From contig CM061919.1 in assembly GCA_031002005.1 (NCBI GenBank), forward strand, positions 39,583,088-39,647,087: 64,000 bases of DNA. Reading direction: 5' to 3'. Under the pieces are notes generated by a model. The model was given only the letters and a program-made list of their open reading frames with translations. It was not told the DNA's origin and made no database searches. Of this stretch, positions 19,240 to 31,390 are shown one piece after another (position 1 is the first letter of the stretch; each line of letters starts with the position of its first letter). The stretch is from Vandiemenella viatica (taxonomy: Eukaryota; Arthropoda; Insecta; Orthoptera; Morabidae). The position numbers were made by a program, and so were the translations under genes.

Positions 19240-20870
19240 GGACTACGTTTGTATACGTAAAGGACTTTGTTTAATAGCTAACAGCATGCAACCACCATAT
19301 TGAACTATGGGAGACTTGAGGCTAATATCAGCAACAACAACAGTGATCTGCACAGGGTATTTATGGCTGAATATAAGGACACACATGGCTCTGATAGAAA
19401 TAGGAAAATGTCCTAGATCGACCACTTTAAACCACCATATATCCCACACCCTCACGACTACCAACATCTAACCACCATAGTGCACGGCGGGAGACTCAGA
19501 GCCACTACCACACATAAACACCAGTGATCTGTGCTATGCAGTTGTGTTTACAAAGTGAAATATAAGGCTACAAAATCTGTGGTTGAAATAACGAAATACC
19601 CTGGGTCGACCATTTTCAGCCACTAATGACCCACATCCTCACAACTTCTGACATGCAACTACCATAGTGCATGATGGGAGACTTGAGGCTACTGCCACAC
19701 ACAGATGCAAGTGGTCTATGCTAGGTAGTTGTGACTGGAAAGTAAAATATAGGGACACACATATCTTTAATTGAAATATGAAAATACCCTTCGTCGACCA
19801 ATTTCAACCACTATATCTCCCATACCCCTACAGCTACCAACATTCAACCACCAAAGTGCATGACGAGAGACTTGAAGCTATTATTACACACAAAGACCAG
19901 GTACTTTTGACTGCAGAGTGAAATAGGGGAACACACATGTCTTTGGTCGGAATATGAAAACGCCCTCCGTCGACCAATTTCAACCACCATGTCTCCAATA
20001 ACCCCATAGCTACTGGCATCTAACCATCATGGTGTATGTGGGGAGACTCAAAGCTACTACCAAACATAATCATCAGTGGACTGCACTCAGTGGTTTTGGC
20101 TGCAGAGTGAAATATTTGTACACACTTGTCTATTTTTACATCATGTCAACTACTTTCAACCACCATATTTACCACACCCCAATAGCTACCGTCATAATAG
20201 TTCACGATGGAAGACTTCAGGTTATTACCAAACACAAATATCAGTGGTCTGCACTTGATAGTTTTTGCTGCAAGGTGAAATATAGGGACACACATGTTTA
20301 TGATAGAAATAGGAAAATGCCCAAGGTTGACTACTTTCAACCACCATTGCTCCAACACCACCATAGTGACCGACATATAACCACCATAGTGCATGATGGG
20401 AGACTCGAGGCCACTACCACATACAAACACCAGTGTTCTGTGATATGTAGTCGTGGCAACAAAGTGATATATACACACACATGTGTTTGTTCGAAATATG
20501 AAAGAGCCCAGGTAGAGCACTTTCAACTGCCATATCTCCTACTCACCAACAGCCACTGACATGCTACCATCAAGATGCACAATTGGACACTCGATGCAAC
20601 TAGCACACACAAACACCAGTGGTCTGCGCTACATAGTTATGGCAGCAAAGAGAAATATAGGGACACATAAGTTTTTGGTCAAAATATGAAAATGTCCCAG
20701 ATTGACCACTATCAGTTAGATTATCTCCCACGCCCCCACAGCTACCGAAATTTGACCAGGATTGTGCATGATGGGAAACTCCATGCTACTACTACACACA
20801 AACATCAGTGGTCTGTTCTTGGTGGCTGCAAGGTGAAATATAGGGCACACATGTTTAGTTATATACATAT
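19240..20870 (+). repeat. Satellite array, block 2 (~187 bp unit, ~8.5 copies)
   Basis: Successive starts of the ACCATAGTGCA word fall at 19474, 19661, 19849, about 20026, 20194, 20383, 20565 and 20754, giving spacings of 168-189 bp. Each unit also has GGGAGACT, ACACACAAACACCAGTGGTC, AAATATAGGGACACACAT and CCCACACCC-type words. It splits the PLE D coding region between its N-terminus and polymerase. Long open frames such as 20029-20559 are repeat-period artefacts. Confidence 0.85.
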
Positions 20871-20934
20871 ATTATCTCATGTTAGGCCTGTGTTTAGTGA
20901 TGTGTTCTCTGATTTACTTCCTGTGCAATTATAT

Positions 20935-21390
20935 ATTCAGAATGTTATGTTTTAACCCTTTACGTAGTAACTGTGTTTCTGGTTCATTTAATTGCATGTT
21001 AGTCAAGTTCATGAGTTTAGGGTTAAAATTGTGATTGGATGTAAGTTTTTTATTTAACATTTCTATAGGCTGTTTTCTTTAATTATTTTTCAATATATTG
21101 ATTTTATTACTGTGCATTAATTTTATTGTGTTTACAAATGTAGCTGTATGGTTTTCAATTATTTCTACAATATGTCTCCGTATTCCTGAGTTGTTTAATT
21201 GTTTGACAAGGCTTAGTTGTGTAGAGTGCTTTGTTTTGATGTTTTTTTTTTTTTTTGCTATAAAGTTTTCTTATTAAACCCACTGATTTTCTGCAATTGC
21301 ATTGCTTGCTGTGCAGGATTACCACTATATCTGTGGGTACAGTGTATATATATGTATGTAGAAATATAAAGATTTGCACCATACATAGTT
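20935..21390 (-). pseudogene. PLE D N-terminal coding remnant
   Basis: Minus-strand translation near 20935-21012 gives MNLTNMQLNEPETQLL followed by RKGLKHNI. This is the same N-terminal block as NLTGTQLDEATEKVLSKGLNF in the PLE C2 protein. Upstream (21012-21390) the frame is Lys- and Asn-rich with several stops. It is cut off from its polymerase by the satellite. Confidence 0.6.
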
Positions 21391-21480
21391 AATGGGATAA
21401 GACACATGTAAAACATACATTTATAGCCACTTATGATGCATCTTGGGAATAACATTCTTTACAACAGTTGTTTGTAGATA

Positions 21481-22275
21481 GAGTTCTGCTTAAAAAATTG
21501 ATTGTTCAACAACTGCGGAAAACTGATTTATAACCAAATTAATATTTTAATTTGAGATTCTTCTAATAGTAGCAAGTTCAGTTTAAATTAGAGAACTGTT
21601 TGAAAACAAGACAGGAAGTGATAAAATATAAAATCTGAAATATACAATTGATAATTTCAAAAAGAGATGGGAAATTAAGGTTTTAAGAGACTAAAAGGAA
21701 AGCCACGGAAGAGGAAGAAGGGGAGAAAGGAAAAGTTTGCTGTGAGAATCAGAAGGTTTTGATATGGTTGACTGGGTTAAATGATGTTTGGTTCCATGTT
21801 GGATTATTACACTTTATCATATTAGATGGAATTATTATTTTACTATACTATAAGTGGTTGTTTTGACAGATCTAAAAAAAACTTGGATAGTTTGAAATGA
21901 TCACTGTGATTTAATGAGCTTTAAACACAAGTAAATAACAAATTTCATTTGCATAGTTAAAGTTATAATAGGAATGATTATTTTTCAGTAATACCAGCAA
22001 AACTTGGGTGAATCAAAGAAATTAAATATGAACAGAGCACGAGATCACTGACGCCTTTACTGGTGAATGATTCTTTGTTGTGGACATTTGATTTTATGTT
22101 GATACTATCATGGGTGAATTTTGTGGAAAGTGGTGTCTTTGGCTGCACTCAGAAAGTAATGTAACCTGGCACTCCTGATGTCTTAACGTCAGCATTTTTC
22201 ACTGCTGACCATGGTTGGGGGCTACCATTTAACCCCTGACAGAGGGTTGAAGTGATTGGTGGAGAGGATCATTAC
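21481..22275. other. Interval without recognised gene
   Basis: AT-rich sequence, locally purine-rich at 21690-21750. No coding motif seen. The last bases (atcattac, 22268-22275) may be the worn left target duplication of the next element. Confidence 0.4.
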
Positions 22276-23878
22276 TAAGGATTGCAATCCCGCAGTGTTT
22301 TCAATCCTGTGGGATTGACGCAAATCCCACAAAAATCCGTGCGGGATTGGCGAAAACAGTTTTTTAATGCATATATTTAAAACATAGTTACTTAAAATGT
22401 TAATAAATTAAATAATAATTAAATTCATAAATAAATTTTAATGTTAAATGATAAAAATTACAGTTAAAAATATTTTAATTGGCAAAATGACATTAAAACT
22501 TTTTAGCATGTCGTAAGTACATCTCAAGATTTTACTTTTTTTTGTAATCTAAACCAATTTTTAAATAAATAATAAAAAATTAGAAAATATTCAGTGTTAG
22601 GTCATATTATGTGCCTTACAATACATCACATAAGTTTAAAAACTTGGTTTGTTTAATGGTCAAGTTACCAGAGTTTTTTTTTTCTTAAATTCTAAATAAA
22701 CGTTCCATAACACCGAGGAAAGCATTCCATTTCACAAAGTGAAGTGAATGTACTCTGTAAAGTGTAGACTTGGCTCGGAGCAAGATCTCATAACTTTTTG
22801 CCACTGCACAATCACGAGACTTGGCCCGTTTTTTTTTTTTTTTTTACAAAAATTGTATTTGTGGGATTCATTATTATATCTCCTGATTCCTTGATTGATC
22901 TTACAGTTGATTCAATGTTATTAAAGAAACTACTCACCAACATGTAAACTGTCAAGAATTTCAGTTTTACTTATGTGGCATAATGACATTTTTAAAGTGG
23001 AAATTATTACTTTTTAGTAAGAAAGGAGACTTTATCGCCGAATGATTTCAGTGAAGTCCTCATATGTTGTATCTCCAGATTTGATTGTAAAAACATGAAA
23101 TTTCACACGTGAGGAAGACGGTGGAGGCAGCCGTAGAAGTATGGTGTTTCTACAACACAATTCGTCGATACACCGATGAAAACTTCATTATAACGTTTTT
23201 GCCTTCAGTCGAACTAATAACAAGGAGAAGAGGGATTAATCGAAAACCTGAACAGCACATGTAAGCAGGCGGCTTTCGTCAAAGACACACATTGAGACAG
23301 CGGCCAAAACAACAATAAGTCAAAGGATATACAATTGCCTTTTGATAGCTGCTAAATAAATAGGTATACGATCGTTAAAATTTCAATAACAATAGTTTCA
23401 TATCAATAATCAAATTTTCAGCTGAATAAGGAAGTTGTAACAATTACTTAATCTGCAAATATAGAAAATGGTAATAATGAAACCGTGAATAAAAAGCTGT
23501 AACTGTGTAGTTCAGATAGCGTGTGCGACACACAAAAAATAATTATATAGTTAGAAAATCGTACTAAATACGGAACATAACTCAAATAACAGAAATGTGA
23601 ACTCAAAACAAATGTAAGTTTTGATGAATATGTAGAAGTGTATATGTTTACTTACGAATGAGGAAGGTTGACAAAAACAAACTTTTGTCCACATGAGTCA
23701 AATGCCAACTGCGAGGGTATAGGCATACATCAGATAGAGATAGAGTGGGGTAGTGAGTCACGCAGACTGACACAAATTTTTGCTCGATCTTGCGGATTGC
23801 GGATCCGCCTAATTTTGTGCGGGTTCCGCCAGACTGTCTAATGATACGAGATCCCGCTTTGCTGGATTGCAATCCCTA
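22276..23878. mobile_element. hAT-like element with GGATTGCAATCC ends
   Basis: The left end is TAAGGATTGCAATCCCGC and the right end, reverse-complemented, is TAGGGATTGCAATCCAGC (16 of 18 identical). Subterminal GCGGGATT and GGATCCGC words repeat at both sides. The flanking octamers atcattac and acctttag match at only 5 of 8 positions, so the duplication is worn or the element is older. I could not identify a transposase. A family C PLE palindrome is inserted at 23040-23200. Confidence 0.7.
23040..23200. repeat. Second palindromic pair of family C PLE repeats
   Basis: AATGATTTCAGTGAAGTCCTCATATG... and ...CACCGATGAAAACTTCATT are inverted relatives enclosing GAGGAAGACGGTGGAGGC. The layout matches the palindrome at 481-688, but the arms are more diverged and the CTGATGA core is lost. 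It too lies inside a hAT-type element. Confidence 0.6.
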
Positions 23879-23976
23879 ACCTTTAGAAATCAAATTAACA
23901 CAATTTTAAAACAGAATTTATCTCACCATCATAGATTTTTTTGGAATTTGGACATAGAAAAATACTGAGTTTGATT

Positions 23977-24420
23977 TATATGTATATATATATATATATA
24001 TAATAACAATGAAAAAAAGACGCTAAGTAGCGGAAAGGAATCAAATTAGGATAGGGAAATGAGCCACCACATACCTTTAGATGATGGATGTGGGGCGCGA
24101 ACACACATAAAAGACAAACACAAACAATAAAGAAATTTTCGGGAAAAAAACCCTTCGTCAACGAGAGAACATTATGAGAGGTGGGTGCAGCCGGAGATTG
24201 CCTCACAGAAAGACCGCCGGTTGAGAAAATGGTGGGGGTAAATTCAAACATCGGAAAAGTAGAGGGGCAGTGAAAAAGAGCTAATATCCGATCAAAAATA
24301 AATATCCAAACTAATTTCTGGTTGGTGGGAAGATCAAAATATAATTAGAACTAAATATATATTGAAAAAAAAAATATAAAAAAATATATATTTATGTTAT
24401 TATTATTTTTTTAATTTAAA
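23977..24420 (-). mobile_element. Family A PLE 3' end fragment
   Basis: A (TA)n run followed by TAATAACAATGAAAAAAAGAC starts a stretch that matches, in reverse complement, the 3' end of PLE A3 (35020-35450). The match includes GAGCCACCAC, GATGATGGATGTGGGGCGCG and TTTCGGG-A-CCCTTCGTCAAC. No coding sequence is left. It abuts the 5' side of the large LINE. Confidence 0.75.
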
Positions 24421-25659
24421 AAAGGGAGTGGTAAGCTGTAAAGGTTTTGAACATATGCTTTAAACTCATTACTGTACTGTTTCTTCATGGTAGTGCTCCG
24501 CATCTTTGGAATTTTTATGCGCATGCTTTTATGCATGTCATTTGTGTTTTTGTAGTTAAAAGTTAAATTTTATCTCGTAGGTTAGTAAAAATGTTGAAGA
24601 ATATCATATTCTAGTAGTGTGAGTGTTAGTGATCCGTTTTATTTATTATAAATCCGTAAATTGTAGATTCAGTGTTTCGTGGCTTTTGTTTACATCAGTG
24701 ATTAAGGTCTAGTATCAATATTCTTGTTATAGCATAGCAGAATTTCATTGTAAGTTTATTTTGACTGCATTAGTTATGTTGTGAAGTTATGTTGTGAAGT
24801 TATTAAGTGATAGTGTTTTAAAAAAGTTCTTTTGATATCGTTTGTTTGTTTTGTTGTAAGTCTTGTAGTTTATAAGTGTTTTAATTCACATTTTGGAAAA
24901 GTTTCGAGTGATTTACATAGTATTTTTTAGCGTTTTTCTTAGAGTTCTACTTTTACTTTTCTTTGGCAACTGAAACACAAGTAGTTAGTTAAAAGTAAGC
25001 TTTTTAAAGTTTCTTCTCCTAAGCTCTTAAGTTTTTTAAGTAGTTTAAAAAGTAAACGTTTTAAAGTTTATATTTTTCTAAGTTCTTAAATTTTTCTGAA
25101 AGTATCATAATGTATAATAAGTGTGAAAATTGCTGAATACTGGTAAGAGAAGGAGTGATGTGCCAGGACTATGGGCGCTGGTTTCACTGGAGGTTCAGCG
25201 ATGTTGCTAACAGTGACTCTTGTGTCAGTATTGCCTGGAACTGTCACTCCTGCAGAATGAATGATCAGTAGCAGCAGATTCTGAAGCTCCAGTCAGATCT
25301 GGCATCTGCAGAGAGGGATTTAAAGGCCCTGAAGGCAGAAAACTCTTAGGCTTAAGCAGAACAGTGAGTCGAGAGTAGTCAGCTCAGGCAGGAGAGGTAG
25401 GAGACACTGTCTGTCTAATGGTTTCCAGCTGGAGACATAGAATGTCTTTTGGCCATTGGAGGATCTAGATGGTGACTTTGAGCACTGTCAGGTTAGACTA
25501 AACGATATGGGATCTTGTAAAGTAAAAGGGAGAACTTTTCAGGGGCTATCTAAATGTAGGAAGGTACTGTTACTTGGAATCAGTCAGATGTTTCAGTCTG
25601 ACTTGGGGCCAGATTATGAAGTCTGTAGTATTTTCAAACCAAATGCAGATCTTGGAATT

Positions 25660-27716
25660 GGGTACTTGACTAATTTTGGGAAAGTAGTCAGTATTGTAGC
25701 TGAGTGTGTACTATAACCCAAAAAAATGTTATTTCTAGACAAAACAAACAGGAAAATGCAAAATAGTGCATTTTTATGCGTTGATTTGAATATCGGCGCC
25801 AAAACGCCCACAGCTGTCATGGCGTGTGTTGTGACGTCACAGTTCAGCTCATGCCGGTGTGAACATATGGGTGGTGTGCTTATTTTGTTCTACAGTTTAC
25901 AAGTGGTGTGTAGTGTCTCAGTGTGTAAATACAACATCTAAGATACCAAGCAAATTGTTTTTTTAATTCCCCACATGGAAAATATGTTGAAAAAGTGGCT
26001 AAAGCTTGCACAACGCGACTTAGCGTATTTGCCTACAAAGTCTTCAATATATTTTTTTGAAGTCTACATTCACGTACGTTTTGACTTAATATTTTATTAT
26101 GTTTAATAAGCCATGTACTTCAATGTTTTGTTAAGTTAAAAACTTAAAATTTTATTGATAAATAAATTAGACCTTCAGACGTTAAAACACTGTTCATTGT
26201 AAATGCATGGAAATTTTTTAATAGTACAGTTTTCAAACGTTATGTAAATGAAGTACCATATCATTTGATGTTGAATTCTTCTGTAACTACATGAAACAAA
26301 CCGAAAGTATAGAATATTTTTTGTTGTCGATATTTCGCTTCTCGAAATATCGAATTTCAAAAATCAGTTATAGGTAGGGCCTATAGTTCGTTGTCCTGTG
26401 ATGACGTTTTTCTTCTGGTCCAGGCTGTATTTCAACCTAATTACAACCGCTAGGGAAATAATAAAACACCTATTGTGCATGTCCAGTGGGTACTTCCTTG
26501 TGGCTTCGGCAATTTTTTTTCTTGTCCAGGTTGCATTTAACCTACCTTAATTTGGAGATACGGTATCTCGTAAAATAAAGAAGATGTCAAACAAATTCTT
26601 TACTTTCGATTTGTCTCTTTAATTTGCAGAAGAATCCATCATCGAATTTGGCTTTGCAGAAATTTTCTTCTGGTCACGCCGCATTTCGACCTAACCATCT
26701 CACTTTTGAGACAGTATATCTCGAGAACTAAAAATTTATTGCTTACTTCTGATTTGTCTCGTCGAGTTACGTAAGAATCTATCACTAAATTGCGGTGCTA
26801 CGGTTATCGTTAAATACTGAAAAATATTTCGACCTGAATGGGACGATAGTTTGCGACTTTCTTAGAAAATATGATCAAAATAAATTTCTAGCTATAGGAA
26901 AACTTGTGTAACCTCTAATACAGAATGAAAAAGCTTGATATTCACAACATTACTGCTGGAGAAATAGCGTTGAATGAATGTAAACAGACTTTCAACTTCA
27001 ACTAACCCAGTGCAAAAAAATCTCGTTGAAGAAATAATTCAAGGATTTTTTAAATAGTAATTACATTAACAAGTAACAACTGCACATGCTCCTGTGAAGA
27101 AACAGTCATATTAAACTCGTTTTAAAACATATTACAAAGAAATTTTCAAAATTAACAAAAATGTATACCCACTGATTAAAATCACAAATTACAGATTTGT
27201 ATTAAGTAAAAGGCTCCGCTAACACACAGGCTTCCAAAACACCTTATATCCTAATGTTTTATCGCAATATGGTATTATGTATAACGTAACAGATATACTT
27301 ACTTGGACGTTTTGACATTAGCGAATTCTGCTGAGCAAAAATCGCTGTTTGATGCAAAAAACATTCCCAGCATCATCAATTCTATGCAAATTACATAAAA
27401 CCAACTTCCATTTTGAGTATAAGTTGAACAATTGTTTTACAACGAGCACAAAACCTTAAAAATCTTAAATAAGTGATGTAAAGATCGTCAACAAACATAA
27501 GCAGAAGGCAGCTAAATAGCGCGAGCTGAACACTGACGTCATGCGCTCTGATTAATGTTTCGTATCACGTGACTAACAGCTGTCTTTTTGCAATTTAATT
27601 TGATTAAAAATAGTATGTTTTTAACTTCTATCCAACAAATGAAGTTGATTTTCAGTATCCTTACAACTTACTCTATCAGTGTAAATTAAGGTTTCATACT
27701 TAGTGTCAAGTACCCC
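25660..27716. mobile_element. DNA transposon inserted in LINE ORF1
   Basis: The left end is GGGTACTTGAC (25660-25670) and the right end is GTCAAGTACCC (27705-27715), a perfect 11-bp inverted repeat. ATT lies at 25657-25659 and again at 27717-27719. Removing 25660-27719 joins ORF1 in frame (…LGI then VVANVED…). A 3-bp duplication with GGG ends suggests a Harbinger-like class, but no transposase is visible. Deeper inside, CAGCTGT...TGACGTCA...GTTCAGCTC occurs near both ends in inverted orientation (about 25811-25850 and 27520-27590). Confidence 0.78.
26405..26790 (+). repeat. Three diverged internal repeats
   Basis: TTCTGGTCCAGGCTGTATTTCAACCT (from 26411) recurs as CTTGTCCAGGTTGCATTTAACCT (about 26519) and TTCTGGTCACGCCGCATTTCGACCT (about 26667). 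Related flanking words are GATTTGTCTC and AGAATC(C/T)ATCA. It lies inside the DNA transposon and is non-coding. Confidence 0.6.
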
Positions 27717-29855
27717 ATTGTTGTAGCAAATGTGGAAGACTTATGGAAAGATTTCTCAATGGAGGATTGTATTGTAATTGTGGGGGGACCAGGAAATAGT
27801 CTTGATAAGGACCTCAACTATTCAATTGAGGAAGATATTGCTCACATTTCCAGGAACACACGTCAGACAAACATGGGATTTGTGGGTTTGCTTGAGCGTT
27901 ATGTGGCATAACATTAGACATACAAATGCATCGTTGAAAAGGGTTCTCTGGCAGCCAGAAAATTCACACATTGGTTTGATAGATGTGGCCTGCATTGGTA
28001 GGTACAGTTATACTCGCCATGGACTCAATCTGAATTTCAGAGGTAAAAGGAAGCTTTCGCTTCCCATTGCTAAGGGGATGCCAGGAGAGTGAAAGAGGTA
28101 TTCCTATTATAAGTGGCGTTATGTTGTGGCCTTTTTAGGGTAAATAAAATAATTTTATTAAGATGCCTAAAAGAAATTAATGTCTCTCCTGATCAAAACT
28201 TATAGAAACTCCAACTGACATACCACTACTAATAAAGTAAACAATTTAAATTCATTGAATCAAAATGTTCAGACCACTATTCTCAATCAAAATATAAGGG
28301 GATGTTTAGTAAAACTGATGACATTACCTTATGCCTAGAAGAGATTCAGAAATTTCAATGTAGATGTTTTGTGCATATCTGAACATCATTTGTCTCACAC
28401 AGGAATATCTCAGCTGTCCATCCCAAATTATAAACTAAGTTCTCATTTCTGTAGATGTAAAATGGAGCAAGAGGTAGTTGCCATTTTTGTTAGAAATAAT
28501 ATTCAATGCAACAGTGTAGGTAGAAGTAAGTATTATATCGAATGGTGTGTTTCTAAACTAGAATATGGTAAAGAAGAGCTTATAGTAATAGCAATTTACA
28601 GGGTCCCCTCAGGAAATTTTAGACTGTTATTATATCAGTTAGAGTCTTTGCTACAATGTTTCACAAGTAACAAACGAATGTGGAGATTTTAATGTTGAAT
28701 TTCTCAATCACAGCAATGAGAGGCTAGATATGGAAGCCTTGATGTTGTCTTTTAACTTAACAGCACTTGTAAATTTCCCTACTAGAATATAAAATAATAG
28801 CATGACTGCAATTGATAATTTTTATATAGATATTTCTCAGTACAGTAATTACAACATACTTCCAGTAATAAATGGTATTTCAGATCATGACGCCCAGCTG
28901 TTATGTATCAAGTTCAGAAACACTATTAAACAGATAAAGAAAATATTAATGAAAACATTTGATAAATTCCTTAAATAATGAACACTGGTAAGAAGTGTAC
29001 ACTGCACAGGGTATTAATGCAAAATTTGATTCCTTCCTTAATATATTTCTAACACATTTCGAAGGAAGTTTCAAAAGAAGAAAAGTTGTCAACATGCCAA
29101 ACAGTGAATTGGGTAAGGGATGGATATCAAAGGGTATTATAGTATCTAGTAAAACAAAAGGGACCTTTACTTGAAAGTAAGAGAATCAGATAATTATACA
29201 CTGAAAGCTCGTTATAAACTTTATTCTAAAATATTAAGAAATGTAATAAGAAAGGCCAAGAACAGGTATGTATCAGTGAAAATAGAGAATTCAGGCAATA
29301 AGATAAAAACTATATGGAATATAATAAAAACTGAAACAGGAAAATCTATAAATCACTCTAAAGATATAAAAATAGAACAAGATGGATCTGTTCAAAGTGA
29401 AGTAGGGGAAGTTTGTGAAATATTTGACAAATATTTTACTTCAGTTGCAGAGAAATTAGGCGTAGAAAAGCAATCCCCACACAGTGCCCTAAGACTTTTG
29501 CTTTCCCAAATAGATTTGTGGAGATGCAATTGCCACCAGTAACAGTCTCAGAAATAAATAAACTCATGAAACAATTAAAACCTAAAAATTCTTCCAACAA
29601 TGACAATATATCAAGTAAACTACTGAAAAGATGTTCAGATTCAATCAATCATGTTCTTGCCCACATATACAATGAATCGTTAATGTAAGGTGTGTTTCCA
29701 AACAGACTAAAATATGCAGTTCTAAAACCGTTGTTTAAAAAAGGAGAAGCAACATGTGTAGATAACTATCGTCCCATTTCATTTCTTTCAGGATTCTCAA
29801 AGATTTTCGAAAAACTTATGTATTGTAGAGTAATAAAACATGTTACACAAAATAA

Positions 29856-31390
29856 TCCTATGTATATAAAAATCTCGTGTCACGATGTTTGTCCAGGATG
29901 AACTCTGAAACTACTTAACTGATTTTGTTGAAATTTGGCTTAATGTGTGTAATTTGGTCCAACTTAAAATATAGGATAGTTTTTATCTTGATTATTGACC
30001 TCAATATTTATTATTGCAAATTAAACTTTTGCCATAGGATAGTGGTTTGTAAATTCCATAAGATGGTGGTGTGTCAATTTACCATCACAGTTTGGGTACC
30101 ATCCAGTAGATGGTATTGTGCTTTGATTTATTTATGCTACAGTTTATTCCAAGCCATCATAAGTTTCTAACAGATGGCGGTGTGTTAATTTATCGAAACA
30201 TCCTGTAGCTGGCATTGTGTTTCGATTTATTTATTCTACAGTCTGTTCCACACCATATGTGTGTTTCTTGAATTTTAATTGTGCTGCGTATTGTGTTATA
30301 ATTATACTATATTGCTGTGCATCGTTTGTGTGTTATTATACGTAATGACAAAGTAATTACACACATGAATATTACATTGAAGAAAATGTAACGATAAATT
30401 CAAAAACGTGTAAGTATGTCTTGCTTGCTTCTCATCTTTCTTCTTTTTGTTATAGCCAGATCTCCAGTACTCCTTCATTATTGCAGTGTGTTTTCTCTTT
30501 CTCTCCTCTCTAAATTGGAATCCTGCCATATTCTAAATCTGCTTTCAAAAACTTTTCTTTCCATACTGTTCACTGATATTATTTCGTACAGCAACGCGTG
30601 ACTGGGAGAGTGCGTTCCTGGATATATCAAATAATAACTTAGATCATAATTGGCTCAGTAATTGTGCTATTTTGGCATAAAAAAATGTTGACATCGACGA
30701 AATTAACTGTTGATAGGTGATCTGATGTCTTTTAAATCAATAGACACTGTTGTAGATGAAAATGAAGTCATTAATTTTCCAACTGAGTTTTTAAATTCTT
30801 TTAATATACCAGGAATGCCACCACACAATCTTTGGTTAAAGATTGGTTCACCGATTTTTCTTCTTTGTAATTTGAATCCGCCTAGATCATGCAACGGTAC
30901 ACGTTTGATCATCAAAAGGATCACTGGAAATGTTCTTGAAGGAACTATTTTAACTGGAAAGTTTAAAGGAGAAATTGTCCAGTTGCCAAGTATTCCAATG
31001 ATGCCATCAGAATCTCCAATACCATCCTATTTGTTTGGCTTTCGCTATGACCATAAATAAGTCTCAAGGTCAAACAATGTCTGTTTGCGGATTGGACTTG
31101 GAAAATACGTGTTTCCGTCAAGGGCAGCTATGCTTGCTCATGTGTCGGAAAACCATCAAATCTATTTGTATTAACAAAAGACAGGCTAACAAATCTTTAT
31201 GTTCGTTTGTCCTTAATTTCAACCTTCCAAAACTCTTCACCAATTACTTTTGAATTTTCCAATCGACTAAAACGTTTTTGTCTTTATTAATGAATATTAA
31301 TTTCACTACATTAGGAAGTTTAGAATAACATTGATCCAACATAGGTACTATAACTACTGAGTCACACCAACACGTGACCGGGTCAGCTAG
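29856..31390 (+). mobile_element. Helitron inserted in LINE reverse transcriptase
   Basis: It begins TCCTATGTATATAAAAATC (TC start) at 29856, preceded by A, and ends CAGCTAG at 31390, followed by T. This is the A|T insertion and CTRR end expected of Helitrons. A hairpin GTCAC (31361-31365)/GTGAC (31374-31378), flanked by CTGA/TCAG, precedes the end by a few bases. Removing 29856-31390 restores the LINE frame exactly (…TQNN then ILTKSQFGF…), with no target duplication, as Helitrons leave none. It contains a Pif1-like helicase fragment; the rest of the Rep/helicase is deleted. Confidence 0.88.
30710..31250 (+). pseudogene. Helitron Pif1-like helicase C-terminal fragment
   Basis: [50 protein letters not shown] (30710-31060) and, in another frame, [20 protein letters not shown] and RQGQLC (31035-31253) are the C-terminal Pif1/RecD-like helicase motifs seen in Helitron transposases. 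Walker motifs and the Rep domain are absent. A frame change lies near 31045. Confidence 0.85.

Larger units (their letters stand above)
17210..21480 (-). mobile_element. Family D Penelope-like element, heavily decayed, interrupted by satellite
   Basis: Read on the minus strand it runs from an outer repeat at about 21480-21395, through N-terminal coding remnants (21390-20935), a satellite insertion (20870-19240), reverse transcriptase (19235-18200), GIY-YIG (18060-17800) and untranslated DNA, to the other outer repeat (about 17330-17210). The two outer repeats are inverted copies. CATGTAAAACATACAT and ACAGTTGTTTGTAGA at 21403-21478 match, in reverse complement, 17224-17325. The reading frame is broken many times. 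Confidence 0.72.
25110..28092 (+). pseudogene. LINE ORF1: zinc finger, coiled coil, SGNH-like domain
   Basis: It starts at ATG 25110 with a Cys-rich segment (MYNKCENC, a stop, VREGVMCQDYGRWFHW, then WNCHSCR) resembling a PHD-type zinc finger. A Leu/Lys coiled coil follows (about 25270-25350), then CRKVLLLGISQMFQSDLGPD and CSIFKPNADLG (to 25659). After the insertion, VANVEDLWKDF and IVIVGGPGNSLDKDLNYS resume at 27720, followed by HTNASLKRVLWQPENSHIGL and YSYTRHGLNLNFRGKRKL. GGPGNS and the HG-LN blocks are typical of esterase-like ORF1 proteins. It has a stop at about 25134, a frame change near 27900, and the transposon. Confidence 0.75.

Noticed and set aside
20029..20559. 176-residue open frame in the 20 kb region, and its 126-residue opposite-strand partner
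   Set aside because: Both lie in the ~187-bp satellite and reflect the repeat period. Sequence repeats internally and matches no family.
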